Assembly: GCF_050433565.1 (NCBI RefSeq)
Contig: NZ_JBNPWZ010000007.1
Span: 1 to 64,000, forward strand
DNA: 64,000 bases
Reading direction: 5' to 3'
Source: Ornithinibacillus bavariensis
GTDB lineage: Bacteria; Bacillota; Bacilli; Bacillales; Amphibacillaceae
Below the pieces are notes generated by a model. It worked only from the letters and a program-made list of their open reading frames with translations. It ran no database searches and was not told the DNA's origin. Position 1 is the stretch's first letter. Each line of letters begins with the position of its first letter. Shown in pieces: positions 52,385 to 60,705 of the stretch. The position numbers were made by a program, and so were the translations under genes.

Positions 52385-53744
52385 AGTGCCTGATTGGTAT
52401 TTTTACTGTGAATGTTGAGCCTACCCCTTCTTCACTGATAACATGAATACTGAACTTATGGATCGATATTATTTTCTTCACGATAGAAAGCCCTAATCCA
52501 TTTCCATCGATTGAACGGTTTCTAGAACGATCCACTTTATAGAAACGACTGAATAAGTTAGGTATTGCCTCTCCCGGTATTCCAATACCGTAATCTCTAA
52601 CTAGTACATGAATTTGACCACCAGCAATTTTAATAGCAATTTCGATGGTTCCATTATCATGGGAATATTTTATCGCATTTATAACTAAATTAAGCCATAC
52701 CTGCTCCATCAAATCCTTATCAGCAAATATTTCAACAGGTTCTAAATCTAGCTCTATGGATAGATTCTTTTTTTCCCACTGTGGCTGGGTTGTTAATATC
52801 GATTTTCTTAATTGTTCATCAAGACGATAGGAAACGGGGTGGTATGGATGATGCTCTGAATCCAGTGATGCCATACGTAATAAGTTATCACTTAACCTCG
52901 ACATTCGTTCAATCTCTTGATAAATAATGGTTAGGTATTCCTTCTGGTCTTCCTTTGGAACTACATCATCCATAATGGCTTTTGTAAATCCTTTTATCGA
53001 AGTAAGGGGCGATTGTATTTCATGAGAGACATTACTAACAAAGTCGGCTCTCATCATATCAATTTTTTCTATCTCAGTTGCCATATGATTAAAGCTATCG
53101 ATTAGTTCCCCAACCTCATCCTGATTTTTGCCTTCCTTTTTCTCCACTCGTACTGAAAAATCCCCTTTAGCAAGCTTTCGTGCAGCATGGGTCAAATTCC
53201 TAATGGGTTTTACTAAATAGGTCGATGCTAGAAGAATTAAAAGACTACCAACCATTAACACAATAACTAAAGACATAAAGATTCCTTGTTGAATATCCTC
53301 AAACTCATCTTCATAATCAATTCGTGTAATTAGTGCATATTTTTTCCCTGATACGTTAATTGGTACACCTATAATTCTAGCTGACCTGTTATCTTTATCC
53401 ACCAAAACAACAGGGTCATCAAAGGTATGTCTAAGAATCTCCTCTACATCCTTCTTCCGTATCTGTAAACGATCATCGCCTTCATTCACAAAAAATGTAT
53501 ATTCCCCATTGGTAATAAGGATATTTAAATTCTCATCATCAAATCCCCTAATCAATTCCGGTATGCTTTCTGGTCCTGTTATTTGAATTACCTGGGCAAT
53601 ACCCATGGATATTTTTGATAATTCCTCCTTAAATATTTCTTCTTGATTTAGAGAGAACGGTGTTAAAAAATAGGAAATAAAAATACTGATTATTACTACA
53701 GAAATAAATGTCTGTACAATTTTTAAATACAGGCTTCTAAACAT
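52383..53744 (-). CDS. HssS-like sensor histidine kinase
   Basis: 453 residues. TM1 about 8-30, an extracellular sensor about 30-170, TM2 about 172-194, HAMP about 195-250 (KPIRNLTHAARKLAKGDFSV). The H-box is FVSNVSHEIQSPLTSIKGFT, the N-box LVINAIKYSHDN, with RDYGIGIPGEAI and GNGLGLSIVKKI. Layout and the paired regulator resemble S. aureus HssS, the heme sensor. GGAGG before the ATG at 53744 puts the start inside the regulator's last codons (8-base overlap). No hrtAB exporter is nearby, so heme sensing is unproven. Confidence 0.65.
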   Translation of the reverse strand: MFRSLYLKIVQTFISVVIISIFISYFLTPFSLNQEEIFKEELSKISMGIAQVIQITGPESIPELIRGFDDENLNILITNGEYTFFVNEGDDRLQIRKKDVEEILRHTFDDPVVLVDKDNRSARIIGVPINVSGKKYALITRIDYEDEFEDIQQGIFMSLVIVLMVGSLLILLASTYLVKPIRNLTHAARKLAKGDFSVRVEKKEGKNQDEVGELIDSFNHMATEIEKIDMMRADFVSNVSHEIQSPLTSIKGFTKAIMDDVVPKEDQKEYLTIIYQEIERMSRLSDNLLRMASLDSEHHPYHPVSYRLDEQLRKSILTTQPQWEKKNLSIELDLEPVEIFADKDLMEQVWLNLVINAIKYSHDNGTIEIAIKIAGGQIHVLVRDYGIGIPGEAIPNLFSRFYKVDRSRNRSIDGNGLGLSIVKKIISIHKFSIHVISEEGVGSTFTVKIPIRH

Positions 53745-54411
53745 CCTTGTCCTCCAGCCTATACCCAAGACCTCTTACGGTCGTAATCGTTATATCTTCA
53801 AATACCTCTAGCTGTTCTCTTAACCGTTTTATATGCACATCGACTGTCCGTTCATCACCCTCATAATCATAGCCCCAGATTTTCTCGATTAATTGATTTC
53901 GGGTGAATATTTTTCCCGGTGAACTAGCTAGCACAAACAATAACTCACATTCCTTTTTCTTTAATGAAACTGTCTCCTCTTCCGTATAAACAGTTAAACG
54001 GTCTTTATCAATAGTAACTGACCCAAGCTTAATTCTATTTTCAATGTTGATATTATAACGCTTTAACAAAGCCTCAACTCGCAGAATCAATTCCACTGGA
54101 TCAAAGGGCTTTACTAAATAATCATCTGTCCCTGCGCGGAACCCCTTTACCTTATCCTGTGACTCCGCCTTTGCCGTTACCATCAGAATAGGGATGTCTA
54201 AAAAGGAACGAATATCTTCTGTGAGTTCATAGCCATCCACATGTGGCATCATGACATCGACAATTGCCAAGTCAATCGTATTTTTTCCTAGAAGATGTAG
54301 CGCTTCCTTACCGTCAGCCGCCTCAATCACATGATAATGACTATTCTCCAAATAAAGCCTTATTAATTTCCGTATATGTGCATCATCGTCTACAACTAGG
54401 ATTGTATTCAT
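53737..54411 (-). CDS. HssR-like OmpR-family response regulator
   Basis: 224 residues, same length as HssR. Receiver: VDDDAHIRKLIRLYLE, phospho-acceptor in IDLAIVDVMMPHVDG (about Asp 52), MVTAKAESQDKV and LVKPFDPVELI. Winged-helix: KKKECELLFVLASSPGKIFT and IWGYDYEGDERTVDVHIKRL, which is very close to HssR. GAGGAAGGAAAG precedes the ATG at 54411. Overlaps the kinase gene by 8 bases. Confidence 0.65.
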   Translation of the reverse strand: MNTILVVDDDAHIRKLIRLYLENSHYHVIEAADGKEALHLLGKNTIDLAIVDVMMPHVDGYELTEDIRSFLDIPILMVTAKAESQDKVKGFRAGTDDYLVKPFDPVELILRVEALLKRYNINIENRIKLGSVTIDKDRLTVYTEEETVSLKKKECELLFVLASSPGKIFTRNQLIEKIWGYDYEGDERTVDVHIKRLREQLEVFEDITITTVRGLGYRLEDKDV

Positions 54412-54560
54412 GTTTCTTTCCTTCCTCAAACGTATTCTAATGCTAGTTTAGCGGATAGCTATTTAAACGTAAAATAGGAAGTTGTGTTTTTTATATTTCC
54501 ATCAATATTTTCTCAATGAACTACTAATACTATGACAAAACCATTAAGGAGTGAAAACAA

Positions 54561-55301
54561 ATGAAAAAAAATTACATGAGAATTCTTTTCTCTATCGTAT
54601 TGATTGCAGCATTATCTGCTTGTGGCACTAACAATAATGATAATGATAATGCTAATCAAGATAACCAAAATAATCATAATAACCAAGATAATCGAGATAA
54701 ACCAAATCAAAATAATGACAATATCTCAAGCCTTAGTACAGACCAGTCCAGTGATAACTACCCACATACGCAGCCAATACAAACGCAAGAAGCTAAATAT
54801 AGGTTCCAGGAGATTCCGAATGGACAAGCTCCATCACCGAATACTGGGACAAATAATCTAGAGAAACAAGAACAGCCACAGAACCAGCCTGCTAAGCAGC
54901 AACAATCAAATCAAAGTTATTCCCTTAGTAATTTTGAAAGTGATGTTGTTACGTTAACGAACAAAGAACGAGCACAGGCTGGAGTTCCCGAACTACAAAT
55001 TGACCAAAGCTTAAGTCATGTTGCAAGGGAAAAATCGAATGATATGCAGCGAAAAGGGTATTTCTCCCACACTAGCCCAACATATGGTTCACCATTTGAT
55101 ATGATGCGTGACTTCGGAATTACCTACAAAGCAGCTGGTGAGAATATTGCCCAAGGGCAGACCACACCTGCGGACGTAGTAAATGCTTGGATGAATAGTG
55201 AAGGACACCGTGAGAACATCTTAAATCCAAATTTCACCCATATCGGTGTAGGATATGATCCAGATGGACAGCATTGGACACAGATGTTTATTCAAAAATA
55301 G
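54561..55301 (+). CDS. CAP-domain (SCP/YkwD-like) lipoprotein
   Basis: 246 residues. Lipobox LSAC (Cys about 21), then a long Asn/Asp/Gln-rich linker (about 22-120) that spans the wall, then a CAP domain (about 124-246): TLTNKERAQAGVPELQIDQS, SNDMQRKGYFSHTSPTYGSP, GENIAQGQTTPADVVNAW and NPNFTHIGVGYDPDGQHW. Metal-binding His residues of the CAP fold are seen. YkwD-type proteins in Bacillus are secreted and of unknown role. AAGGAG precedes the ATG. Divergent to the regulator. Confidence 0.85.
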   Translation: MKKNYMRILFSIVLIAALSACGTNNNDNDNANQDNQNNHNNQDNRDKPNQNNDNISSLSTDQSSDNYPHTQPIQTQEAKYRFQEIPNGQAPSPNTGTNNLEKQEQPQNQPAKQQQSNQSYSLSNFESDVVTLTNKERAQAGVPELQIDQSLSHVAREKSNDMQRKGYFSHTSPTYGSPFDMMRDFGITYKAAGENIAQGQTTPADVVNAWMNSEGHRENILNPNFTHIGVGYDPDGQHWTQMFIQK

Positions 55302-55310
55302 GCTTTATGG

Positions 55311-55479
55311 AATAGGCTGAGGCCAGGACAATAACCCAGTAAATAAAGAAGAGTGGTACTCGCTAAAACAGGTGAATACCACTCAATTTGTGTACACAAA
55401 CAAGGACACCTTTTGATAAAATTAAAGTTAACGAACAATAATTTTTGGAGGTGTCCGTATGTTTAAACATTTCTCATAG
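55311..55479 (+). mobile_element. Relic of an IS1182-like element
   Basis: Matches the left window edge (1-103, inverted): the GGCTGAGGCCAGGACA-type end, CCCAGTAAATAAA, the GAGTGGTA/TACCACTC hairpin, GTGTACACAAACAAGGACACC. After a GGAGGTG site the presumed transposase opens with ATG at 55459 but stops after six codons (TAG 55477-55479), so only the 5' end remains. The two ends share one orientation on opposite strands. Confidence 0.55.
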
Positions 55480-55557
55480 CACTCATTATTAAACCCAAAT
55501 TTGGGCTAAAAAGTAGTACCAAAAGGTGTTTCAAAATCTAGGTATCGACTACACCCT

Positions 55558-55695
55558 TTATGAAAGTGTCTTAACGTACATAAATAGCCTGTTTTTCACT
55601 TTAAAAATCCCTTCGCGCACAAAACATCCGAAATGTTTGACGGCACCTCTTTCTGTAGCGATTTTCTCATCCTGGAAATAAATAATCCTCGTAGG
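55558..55695 (-). pseudogene. Start-less reading frame, possible decayed gene
   Basis: A 46-codon minus-strand frame without a start codon or ribosome site, ending TAA at 55558. The product (FQDEKIATERGAVKHFGCFV, REGIFKVKNRLFMYVKTLS) looks protein-like rather than random. I cannot name it. It follows the IS relic and could be a remnant left by its insertion or decay. Confidence 0.35.
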
Positions 55696-55727
55696 TTACT
55701 TCAACTTATAAAGTCGCTTCTTTTACA

Positions 55728-55892
55728 TTAATGACCAATAGTATCATTTTCGCCATTTAATGGTTTTACTATTTCTCCATCTTTATCTATTACAATACTT
55801 TCAGTTTTCTTATCTTCGGTAATAAACAAAAAGTAAGTTAAAAGACCAGTAATAGTAGCCGTTGTTAATATAATCAAACTTCTTTTTTTCAT
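55728..55892 (-). CDS. Small membrane or exported protein
   Basis: 54 residues. Residues about 5-24 are hydrophobic (LIILTTATITGLLTYFLFI); the rest is acidic and polar. AAGGGAG eight bases before the ATG at 55892. Frame opens earlier (55910), without a ribosome site. No family known. Likely a single-pass protein with its tail outside or inside unknown. Confidence 0.55.
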   Translation of the reverse strand: MKKRSLIILTTATITGLLTYFLFITEDKKTESIVIDKDGEIVKPLNGENDTIGH

Positions 55893-56115
55893 CGTTGACT
55901 CCCTTCTCATATGTTTTAAATTATTTGATTGCCGTTACCTTATATGTTTGTCCTTCAATTGGGTTATCAACGACAAAATAGAAATACTTTTTTGTAATAC
56001 GTTATATGGTGCTCCATGGGAGATAATAAGATTCAGATACGTCCAATGGACTTGAGAGCATAGTGTGCGTATTGACCCCAAACCCTCCTTTTTTAGAGGT
56101 GAGTTTAAATTTGAT

Positions 56116-57201
56116 TTAGTCCACCAACCCCATACGAAAAGCCATTGCTATGATTTGTGTTCGATTCTTTGCTCTCAATTTAATCATTAATTTTTGGATA
56201 TAATCTCGTACTGTAAACTCACTTAAGAACATTAATTCTGCCATTTTCTTATTACTATAGCCTTCTGTGAGTAAATGAAGAACGGCTAATTCTTTTTCTG
56301 TAAGATCTAGAGGATATTTGTATCTTTTTCCCATTTGCTTCCGTGCTAAATACATCCCTAAACGATCCCCAACCTTTTCTAAAATATCAAGCTGGAGCTT
56401 TGTACAATCAAAAGGTTCTCCACGCTGATCAAGGGTAAGCCATCCGTATAACTCATGCTCATGTGTAATCGGTATAAAAATAATAGAGGACAGTTCAAAC
56501 ATCTCAATGGCTACTTGTTGTACATATGGGTCTGGCTTTTTTAGAAATAATGGCCTTTTCAAAGCAAAAACTGGCTCAGATTCTATTTTCCCCCGTAATA
56601 AATGAACCTTCGCTAATTCCTCACCAATCACTCCTGAGAATTCCTTTAACCATGGATTATAGCTTACAAATACACAGCGCTTGAATCCGAATATCTCTTC
56701 TACTCTAGCTACTATATAAGGTAAATCTTCCGTTCCATTTCTTTGAATGAGGACCTCACTAAATTTTTCTAATTGCTGCAAATATTTTGGTTTTCTTTCC
56801 GTTATTTCCAGGGGATGTTCCACCCAATCTATATAATAGGTTGTTACCTTATGTAACAATTCTTTATGAAAACCTAACAGCGCTTCTTGATTGGATTGTT
56901 TTTGCTCAACGAGAACACTCTTAAATGATTCATGAAGTATTTCTAGGAAAATATAAGGATCTGATACTGACATATCATTACTAAACATTTGTACCCAATG
57001 ATTCAGTTGCATTTCTTCAATTTTAGTATATTTGATCTGTGATGTAACAAAGTCGGTAAATGCTGTGACAAATTGATAGAGTCCTTGCTTCTGATTGGTT
57101 TCTATATGTCTATTCTTTTCTATTAATATAGCAGCACAGTTCATGATTTCATCCTGATTAATCTTACTAAATAATAAATACTGGAATTCGATTTCCTTCA
57201 T
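56116..57201 (-). CDS. LuxR-family regulator with GAF-like sensor domain
   Basis: 361 residues. The C-terminal LuxR-type HTH is about 300-361 (LTEKELAVLHLLTEGYSNKK, AELMFLSEFTVRDYIQKL). A GAF-like domain covers about 150-285 (EVLIQRNGTEDLPYIVARVE, then SSIIFIPITHEHELYGWLTL). The N-terminal 140 residues are helical. TAGGTG precedes the ATG at 57201. It is divergent from the 3-hydroxyacyl-CoA dehydrogenase gene, which it probably controls through the shared promoter region. Confidence 0.75.
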   Translation of the reverse strand: MKEIEFQYLLFSKINQDEIMNCAAILIEKNRHIETNQKQGLYQFVTAFTDFVTSQIKYTKIEEMQLNHWVQMFSNDMSVSDPYIFLEILHESFKSVLVEQKQSNQEALLGFHKELLHKVTTYYIDWVEHPLEITERKPKYLQQLEKFSEVLIQRNGTEDLPYIVARVEEIFGFKRCVFVSYNPWLKEFSGVIGEELAKVHLLRGKIESEPVFALKRPLFLKKPDPYVQQVAIEMFELSSIIFIPITHEHELYGWLTLDQRGEPFDCTKLQLDILEKVGDRLGMYLARKQMGKRYKYPLDLTEKELAVLHLLTEGYSNKKMAELMFLSEFTVRDYIQKLMIKLRAKNRTQIIAMAFRMGLVD

Positions 57202-57331
57202 AGTAAACACCTACATTTGCATGGGAAATATCCGTAAAAACACCTATTAAACTATGTTTATTATGACACAAAAGTCCTATAAAATGAAATTGAAAGATTT
57301 ATATTTTAGAGTTATTCAAAGGGGAATGAAT

Positions 57332-58225
57332 ATGGATTTCAAAAAAATAATGGTCGCAGGTAGTGGTGTATTAGGTAGCCAAATCGCCTTCCAATCAGCA
57401 TTTTTTGGTTATCATGTAAACGTATATGATATCAATGAAGCTGCTATTAATGTAGCGAAGGAACGTTTTTCTAAATTAAAAGCTGTCTATGCAGGCTACT
57501 TCCAGGATACAGATAAAGCAGAAGCTGCAATTGGTCGTATATCTTTCTACACCAATTTAGCGGATGCAGTAGCAGATGTAGATTTGATGATCGAAGCTGT
57601 TCCAGAGGTTGTAGGTATTAAGCAAGATTTCTATCAAAAGCTTGCAGAGGTTGCACCAGAGAAAACGGTATTCGCTTCAAACTCTTCTACCATGTTGCCA
57701 AGTCAATTTGCAGCGTTTACCGGTCGTCCTGAAAAGTTTTTAGCACTACATTTTGCTAATTCCATTTGGCAAAACAATACTGCTGAAGTTATGGGACATC
57801 CGGGAACTGATTCTAAATATACAGAGCAAGTAACTGACTTTGCTCGCTCCATCGGTATGATTCCTTTCGTACTAAAGAAAGAGCAGCCTGGTTACATCCT
57901 TAATTCTTTATTAGTACCACTTTTAGATGCAGGTCTTTCTTTATGGGCAAACGATATTGCAGACCCTCAAACAATTGATAAAAACTGGATGATCTCAACA
58001 GGAGCTCCAAATGGTCCATTTGCAATTCTCGATATTGTCGGTATGGAAACACCATACAACTTAAATCTAGCAAAAGCAGAGCTAGACCCTACTTACAAAG
58101 CAATTGCAGAAAAACTTAAAACGGAAATGATTGATCAAGGTAAAATGGGAGTGTCTTCTGGTGAGGGCTTCTATAAATACCCGAATCCAGCATTTCTAGA
58201 GCCTGACTTTTTAAAGCAAAACTAA
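57332..58225 (+). CDS. 3-hydroxyacyl-CoA dehydrogenase-like protein
   Basis: 297 residues. NAD-binding fold MVAGSGVLGSQIAFQSAFFG, the conserved VPEVVGIKQDFYQKL and ASNSSTMLPSQ, and LALHFANSIWQNNTAEVMGH (the usual HFFNP becomes HFANS; the catalytic His and Glu are kept). The C-terminal 3HCDH domain is about 190-285. It would oxidise 3-hydroxyacyl-CoA or a 3-hydroxy acid with NAD. AAAGGGGA sets the ATG at 57332. The altered loop suggests a substrate other than standard fatty acyl-CoA. Confidence 0.75.
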   Translation: MDFKKIMVAGSGVLGSQIAFQSAFFGYHVNVYDINEAAINVAKERFSKLKAVYAGYFQDTDKAEAAIGRISFYTNLADAVADVDLMIEAVPEVVGIKQDFYQKLAEVAPEKTVFASNSSTMLPSQFAAFTGRPEKFLALHFANSIWQNNTAEVMGHPGTDSKYTEQVTDFARSIGMIPFVLKKEQPGYILNSLLVPLLDAGLSLWANDIADPQTIDKNWMISTGAPNGPFAILDIVGMETPYNLNLAKAELDPTYKAIAEKLKTEMIDQGKMGVSSGEGFYKYPNPAFLEPDFLKQN

Positions 58226-58236
58226 ATAAAAAGAAC

Positions 58237-58282
58237 AAGTGCGATAGCAAGTTAGTTGGCTTGTTATCGCACTTTTATTTTT
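58237..58282 (+). terminator. Terminator
   Basis: GTGCGATA (58239-58246) pairs with TATCGCAC (58265-58272), with GCAAG/CTTGT extending it, then TTTTATTTTT. Confidence 0.8.
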
Positions 58283-58390
58283 ATACCTATTTGTATATAC
58301 GCAATCCTAATATAACTATCGTATTAGTTGTTCACTTTGATTTTCAGGAACGACCAATCCACTCGTTACGCCCGATTTCTTGGGGGAATT

Positions 58391-58845
58391 ACTCTTTTGG
58401 CTACCGGTTTTGGATTCTCCATCCAATTTCGGGACGCAATAGCGCTTTTGCTTACCGGTTTTGGCTTCTCCTACCATTTTCGGGACGCAAATCAGCTTTT
58501 GCTTACCGGTTTTAGCTTCTCCTACCATTTTCGGGACGCAATAGCGCTTTTGCTTACCGATTTTGGCTTCTCCTACCATTTTCGGGACGCAATAGCGCTT
58601 TTTGCTTACCGGTTTTAGCTTCTCCTACCATTTTTGGGACGCAATTGAGCTTTTGCTTACCGATTTTGGCTTCTCCTACCATTTTCGGGACGCAAATCAG
58701 CTTTTGCTTACCGATTTTGGCTTCTCTTACCATTTTCGGGACGCAATAGCGCATTTGCTTACCGATTTCGGCTTCTCTTACCATTTTCGGGACGCAATTG
58801 TGCCTTTGGTTACCGTTTTTAGCTTCTCCTACCATTATTCGGGTT
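58391..58845. repeat. 51-bp tandem array 3 (about 9 units, unrelated sequence)
   Basis: The CGGGACGCAA marker recurs at 58430, 58481, 58532, 58583, 58635, 58686, 58737, 58788 and 58840: a 51-base period with one 52-base unit from an added T. Unit core is GCTTTTGCTTACCG then TTTTGGCTTCTCCTACC. Sequence differs from arrays 1 and 2 but the period is the same. One frame is open on each strand as a 17-residue repeat, but the extra base shifts it, and there is no ribosome site, so it is judged non-coding. Confidence 0.9.
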
Positions 58846-59027
58846 AAGCTACTATTCTATTTGCAATCCCTAATGTTCATGTCGCAATAAACCATCATTA
58901 ATAATTCTAGATACAGGAACCATTGTAGCAAACATTCTACCAAATAGTATAATTCAAAAAAATCACTAACAAAATTTGATTTATTATGGTTAAATATAAT
59001 TAATCATGTTATTAGGAGGAAAAACAA

Positions 59028-59201
59028 ATGGATGGTTTTCATATTGGGGACATGCTAGCGCAGTTGTTTTTTCTTGGTTTTATCGTATTAGTTATCGTAC
59101 TAATTGTAGGATCAATCCGCTCAAATAGGAAGATGAAAAACCGACTAAATCATATAGAAAAGAAGCTCGATACTCTAATAAACGATAGAAGCGATAATTA
59201 G
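59028..59201 (+). CDS. Small membrane protein, DUF4083-like
   Basis: 57 residues: MDGFHIGDMLAQLFFLGFIV, one membrane helix (about 11-29), then basic RSNRKMKNRLNHIEKKLDTL. This order fits DUF4083. AGGAGGAAAAACAA is a very good ribosome site. Function unknown. It lies between array 3 and the toxin-like gene. Too short for most gene finders. Confidence 0.7.
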   Translation: MDGFHIGDMLAQLFFLGFIVLVIVLIVGSIRSNRKMKNRLNHIEKKLDTLINDRSDN

Positions 59202-59340
59202 GTACAATTTACCCTTCCCTACTTGTGACTATCGTAGGATTACGAACAATCTATGTTAGGATAAACTAGACCTATGCATGGTAAGTCGTTAGGGTGGGAT
59301 TTTCACTTCCCTCTGGATCCATTTCATGGTGAAAGGGGGG

Positions 59341-59457
59341 ATGCCTTTGGAATTAGTAGTATCAATTCTGATGTTACTAGTCGCAGCTGGTTCATTTTTG
59401 ATATCGTTGCTTGCGTTCATTAGGCAGTTAATTGATGATAAGATTAACAAAAAGTGA
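59341..59457 (+). CDS. Putative holin-like type I toxin
   Basis: 38 residues: MPLELVVSILMLLVAAGSFL then ISLLAFIRQLIDDKINKK. One membrane helix with a short basic tail is the Hol_Tox/TxpA layout (inference by pattern). ATG is directly preceded by AAAGGGGGG; TTG at 59347 would have more normal spacing. The ribosome site can pair with CCCTC (59309-59313) and, in an alternative fold, TTTCAC (301-306) pairs with GTGAAA (329-334), leaving it free. That switch, and a terminator right after the stop, suit a type I toxin. Confidence 0.5.
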   Translation: MPLELVVSILMLLVAAGSFLISLLAFIRQLIDDKINKK

Positions 59458-59505
59458 ACCCCCACCCGTGACGGCTAATCACTTTTTTGGGTGAGGGTTC
59501 TTTGT
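59457..59505. terminator. Terminator after the toxin-like gene
   Basis: AACCCCCACCC (59457-59467) pairs with GGGTGAGGGTT (59489-59499, one mismatch), followed by TTTG. The stop codon overlaps the left arm. A T-run on the minus strand allows a convergent RNA too. Confidence 0.7.
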
Positions 59506-59524
59506 TCATTTTAAATGAATAAAT

Positions 59525-59595
59525 GTTCAGAGGGCATTCCACACCTGAACTTCTTAACCATGCGAGCCGGGGATGGTCGGAAACATCCTCGGTTC
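59525..59595 (+). ncRNA. Candidate structured RNA
   Basis: Two stems lie in one unannotated stretch: GTTCAG (59525-59530) with CTGAAC (59545-59550), and GAGCCGGGGATG (59564-59575) with CATCCTCGGTTC (59584-59595). The second is fully paired as plus-strand RNA using two G-U pairs, but not as minus-strand RNA. It is GC-rich for the region. No promoter or protein match is seen. Confidence 0.4.
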
Positions 59596-59750
59596 ATCCT
59601 ATGCAGATTTGCCATTTATTATACATATCCCTCCTTTTTATGTCCACACCTATCTAACATTATTTATTTATTATCCAAAGATATATAATTAACTGAATAT
59701 TTATGCTATGATTCTAGAGATAATATTTTCTAATTAGAGAGGGATTCGCG

Positions 59751-60131
59751 ATGAAGGATTTTGAATCTACATTACAAAACTATTATTCTAGCTGGAATGA
59801 GGGCTTTAAGACAAAGAACGATACGCATATTCGTAACTTTATTTCTGAAAGCTTTGTTGGGTACTGGGCCTTTTCGGGGATTGAAAAACCAGAGGAGTAT
59901 TTTTTCGACTATGATATTGTTTCCGTTTTAAATCAATACAAGGAAGATACAAAAAAGGAATTTAACGTAATAATCAAAACAGAGCGAAAGAATGGCGAGA
60001 ACTGTTTGGTTTTTGGCACTGAAACAAGCCTTATCGAAGGAAAGCCTCATCAGGCTAAAGTGATGTATGTTTGGGGCTTAGAAAATGAAGAATGGAAGTT
60101 GCAGCGAGAGTACATCGAGATGGAACAATAA
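59751..60131 (+). CDS. NTF2/DUF4440-like small protein
   Basis: 126 residues. Layout ESTLQNYYSSWNEGFKTKND, GYWAFSGIEKPEEYFFDYDI, CLVFGTETSLIEGKP and MYVWGLENEEWKLQREYIEM matches the cone-shaped NTF2-like fold (SnoaL/DUF4440). Such folds bind or convert small molecules. AGAGAGGG precedes the ATG. 42 bases upstream of a TPR gene, likely the same transcript. Confidence 0.65.
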   Translation: MKDFESTLQNYYSSWNEGFKTKNDTHIRNFISESFVGYWAFSGIEKPEEYFFDYDIVSVLNQYKEDTKKEFNVIIKTERKNGENCLVFGTETSLIEGKPHQAKVMYVWGLENEEWKLQREYIEMEQ

Positions 60132-60173
60132 GATTTATTTAATAAACTTTTGAATCTGTAAAGGATGAAAAAA

Positions 60174-60659
60174 ATGAAAGCAAAACTAGAAAGAGCAATC
60201 TTTCTTCGATCACAAAATAGATTAATAGAATCCAATAGCTTATTACTGGAGTTGGTTAAAGCTCATCCAGAGAATGCAGTAGTTCATTATCAATGCGCTT
60301 GGAGCTTCGATGTGTTAGGGAAAGAATCAGATGCTGTTCCTTATTATGAAAAAGCAATTGCTCTAGGATTATCCGGTGAGGACCTAGAAGGCGCATTATT
60401 GGGATTAGGAAGTACTTATCGTACGCTTGGTAACTATGAAAGGTCTAAGCTAACCTTTGAAAAGGGAATAACCTTGTTTCCGAACAATCATGCCTTACGT
60501 GTGTTTTATGCCATGACTCTATATAATCTGAATCAGCCAAAGCAGGCAATGGAAATACTATTAAATTGTTTAGTTGAAACAACTTCAGATGAAAAGGTAA
60601 AACAATACAAAAGAGCAATTCAGTTTTATGCGGACAAGCTTGACCAGGTTTGGGAATAA
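60174..60659 (+). CDS. Tetratricopeptide-repeat protein
   Basis: 161 residues with about three TPR units: LLLELVKAHPENAVVHYQCA, WSFDVLGKESDAVPYYEKAI and LGSTYRTLGNYERSKLTFEK, FPNNHALRVFYAMTLYNLNQ. Binds a protein partner by TPR. The frame opens at 60165, but AAAGGATG precedes the ATG at 60174 with better spacing. Partner unknown. Confidence 0.75.
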   Translation: MKAKLERAIFLRSQNRLIESNSLLLELVKAHPENAVVHYQCAWSFDVLGKESDAVPYYEKAIALGLSGEDLEGALLGLGSTYRTLGNYERSKLTFEKGITLFPNNHALRVFYAMTLYNLNQPKQAMEILLNCLVETTSDEKVKQYKRAIQFYADKLDQVWE

Positions 60660-60705
60660 ATCGAGGTTTTAAATTCACTAATTACTGGACGTAAGGGGTA
60701 ACTAA

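Noticed and set aside
52383..54411. PhoP-PhoR pair controlling pst
   Set aside because: The regulator is much closer to HssR, including length and C-terminal sequence, though heme sensing is unproven.
58316..58847. Repetitive protein of 17-residue repeats on either strand
   Set aside because: Frames are open only because the unit is a multiple of three. One 52-base unit shifts the frame and there is no ribosome site or signal.
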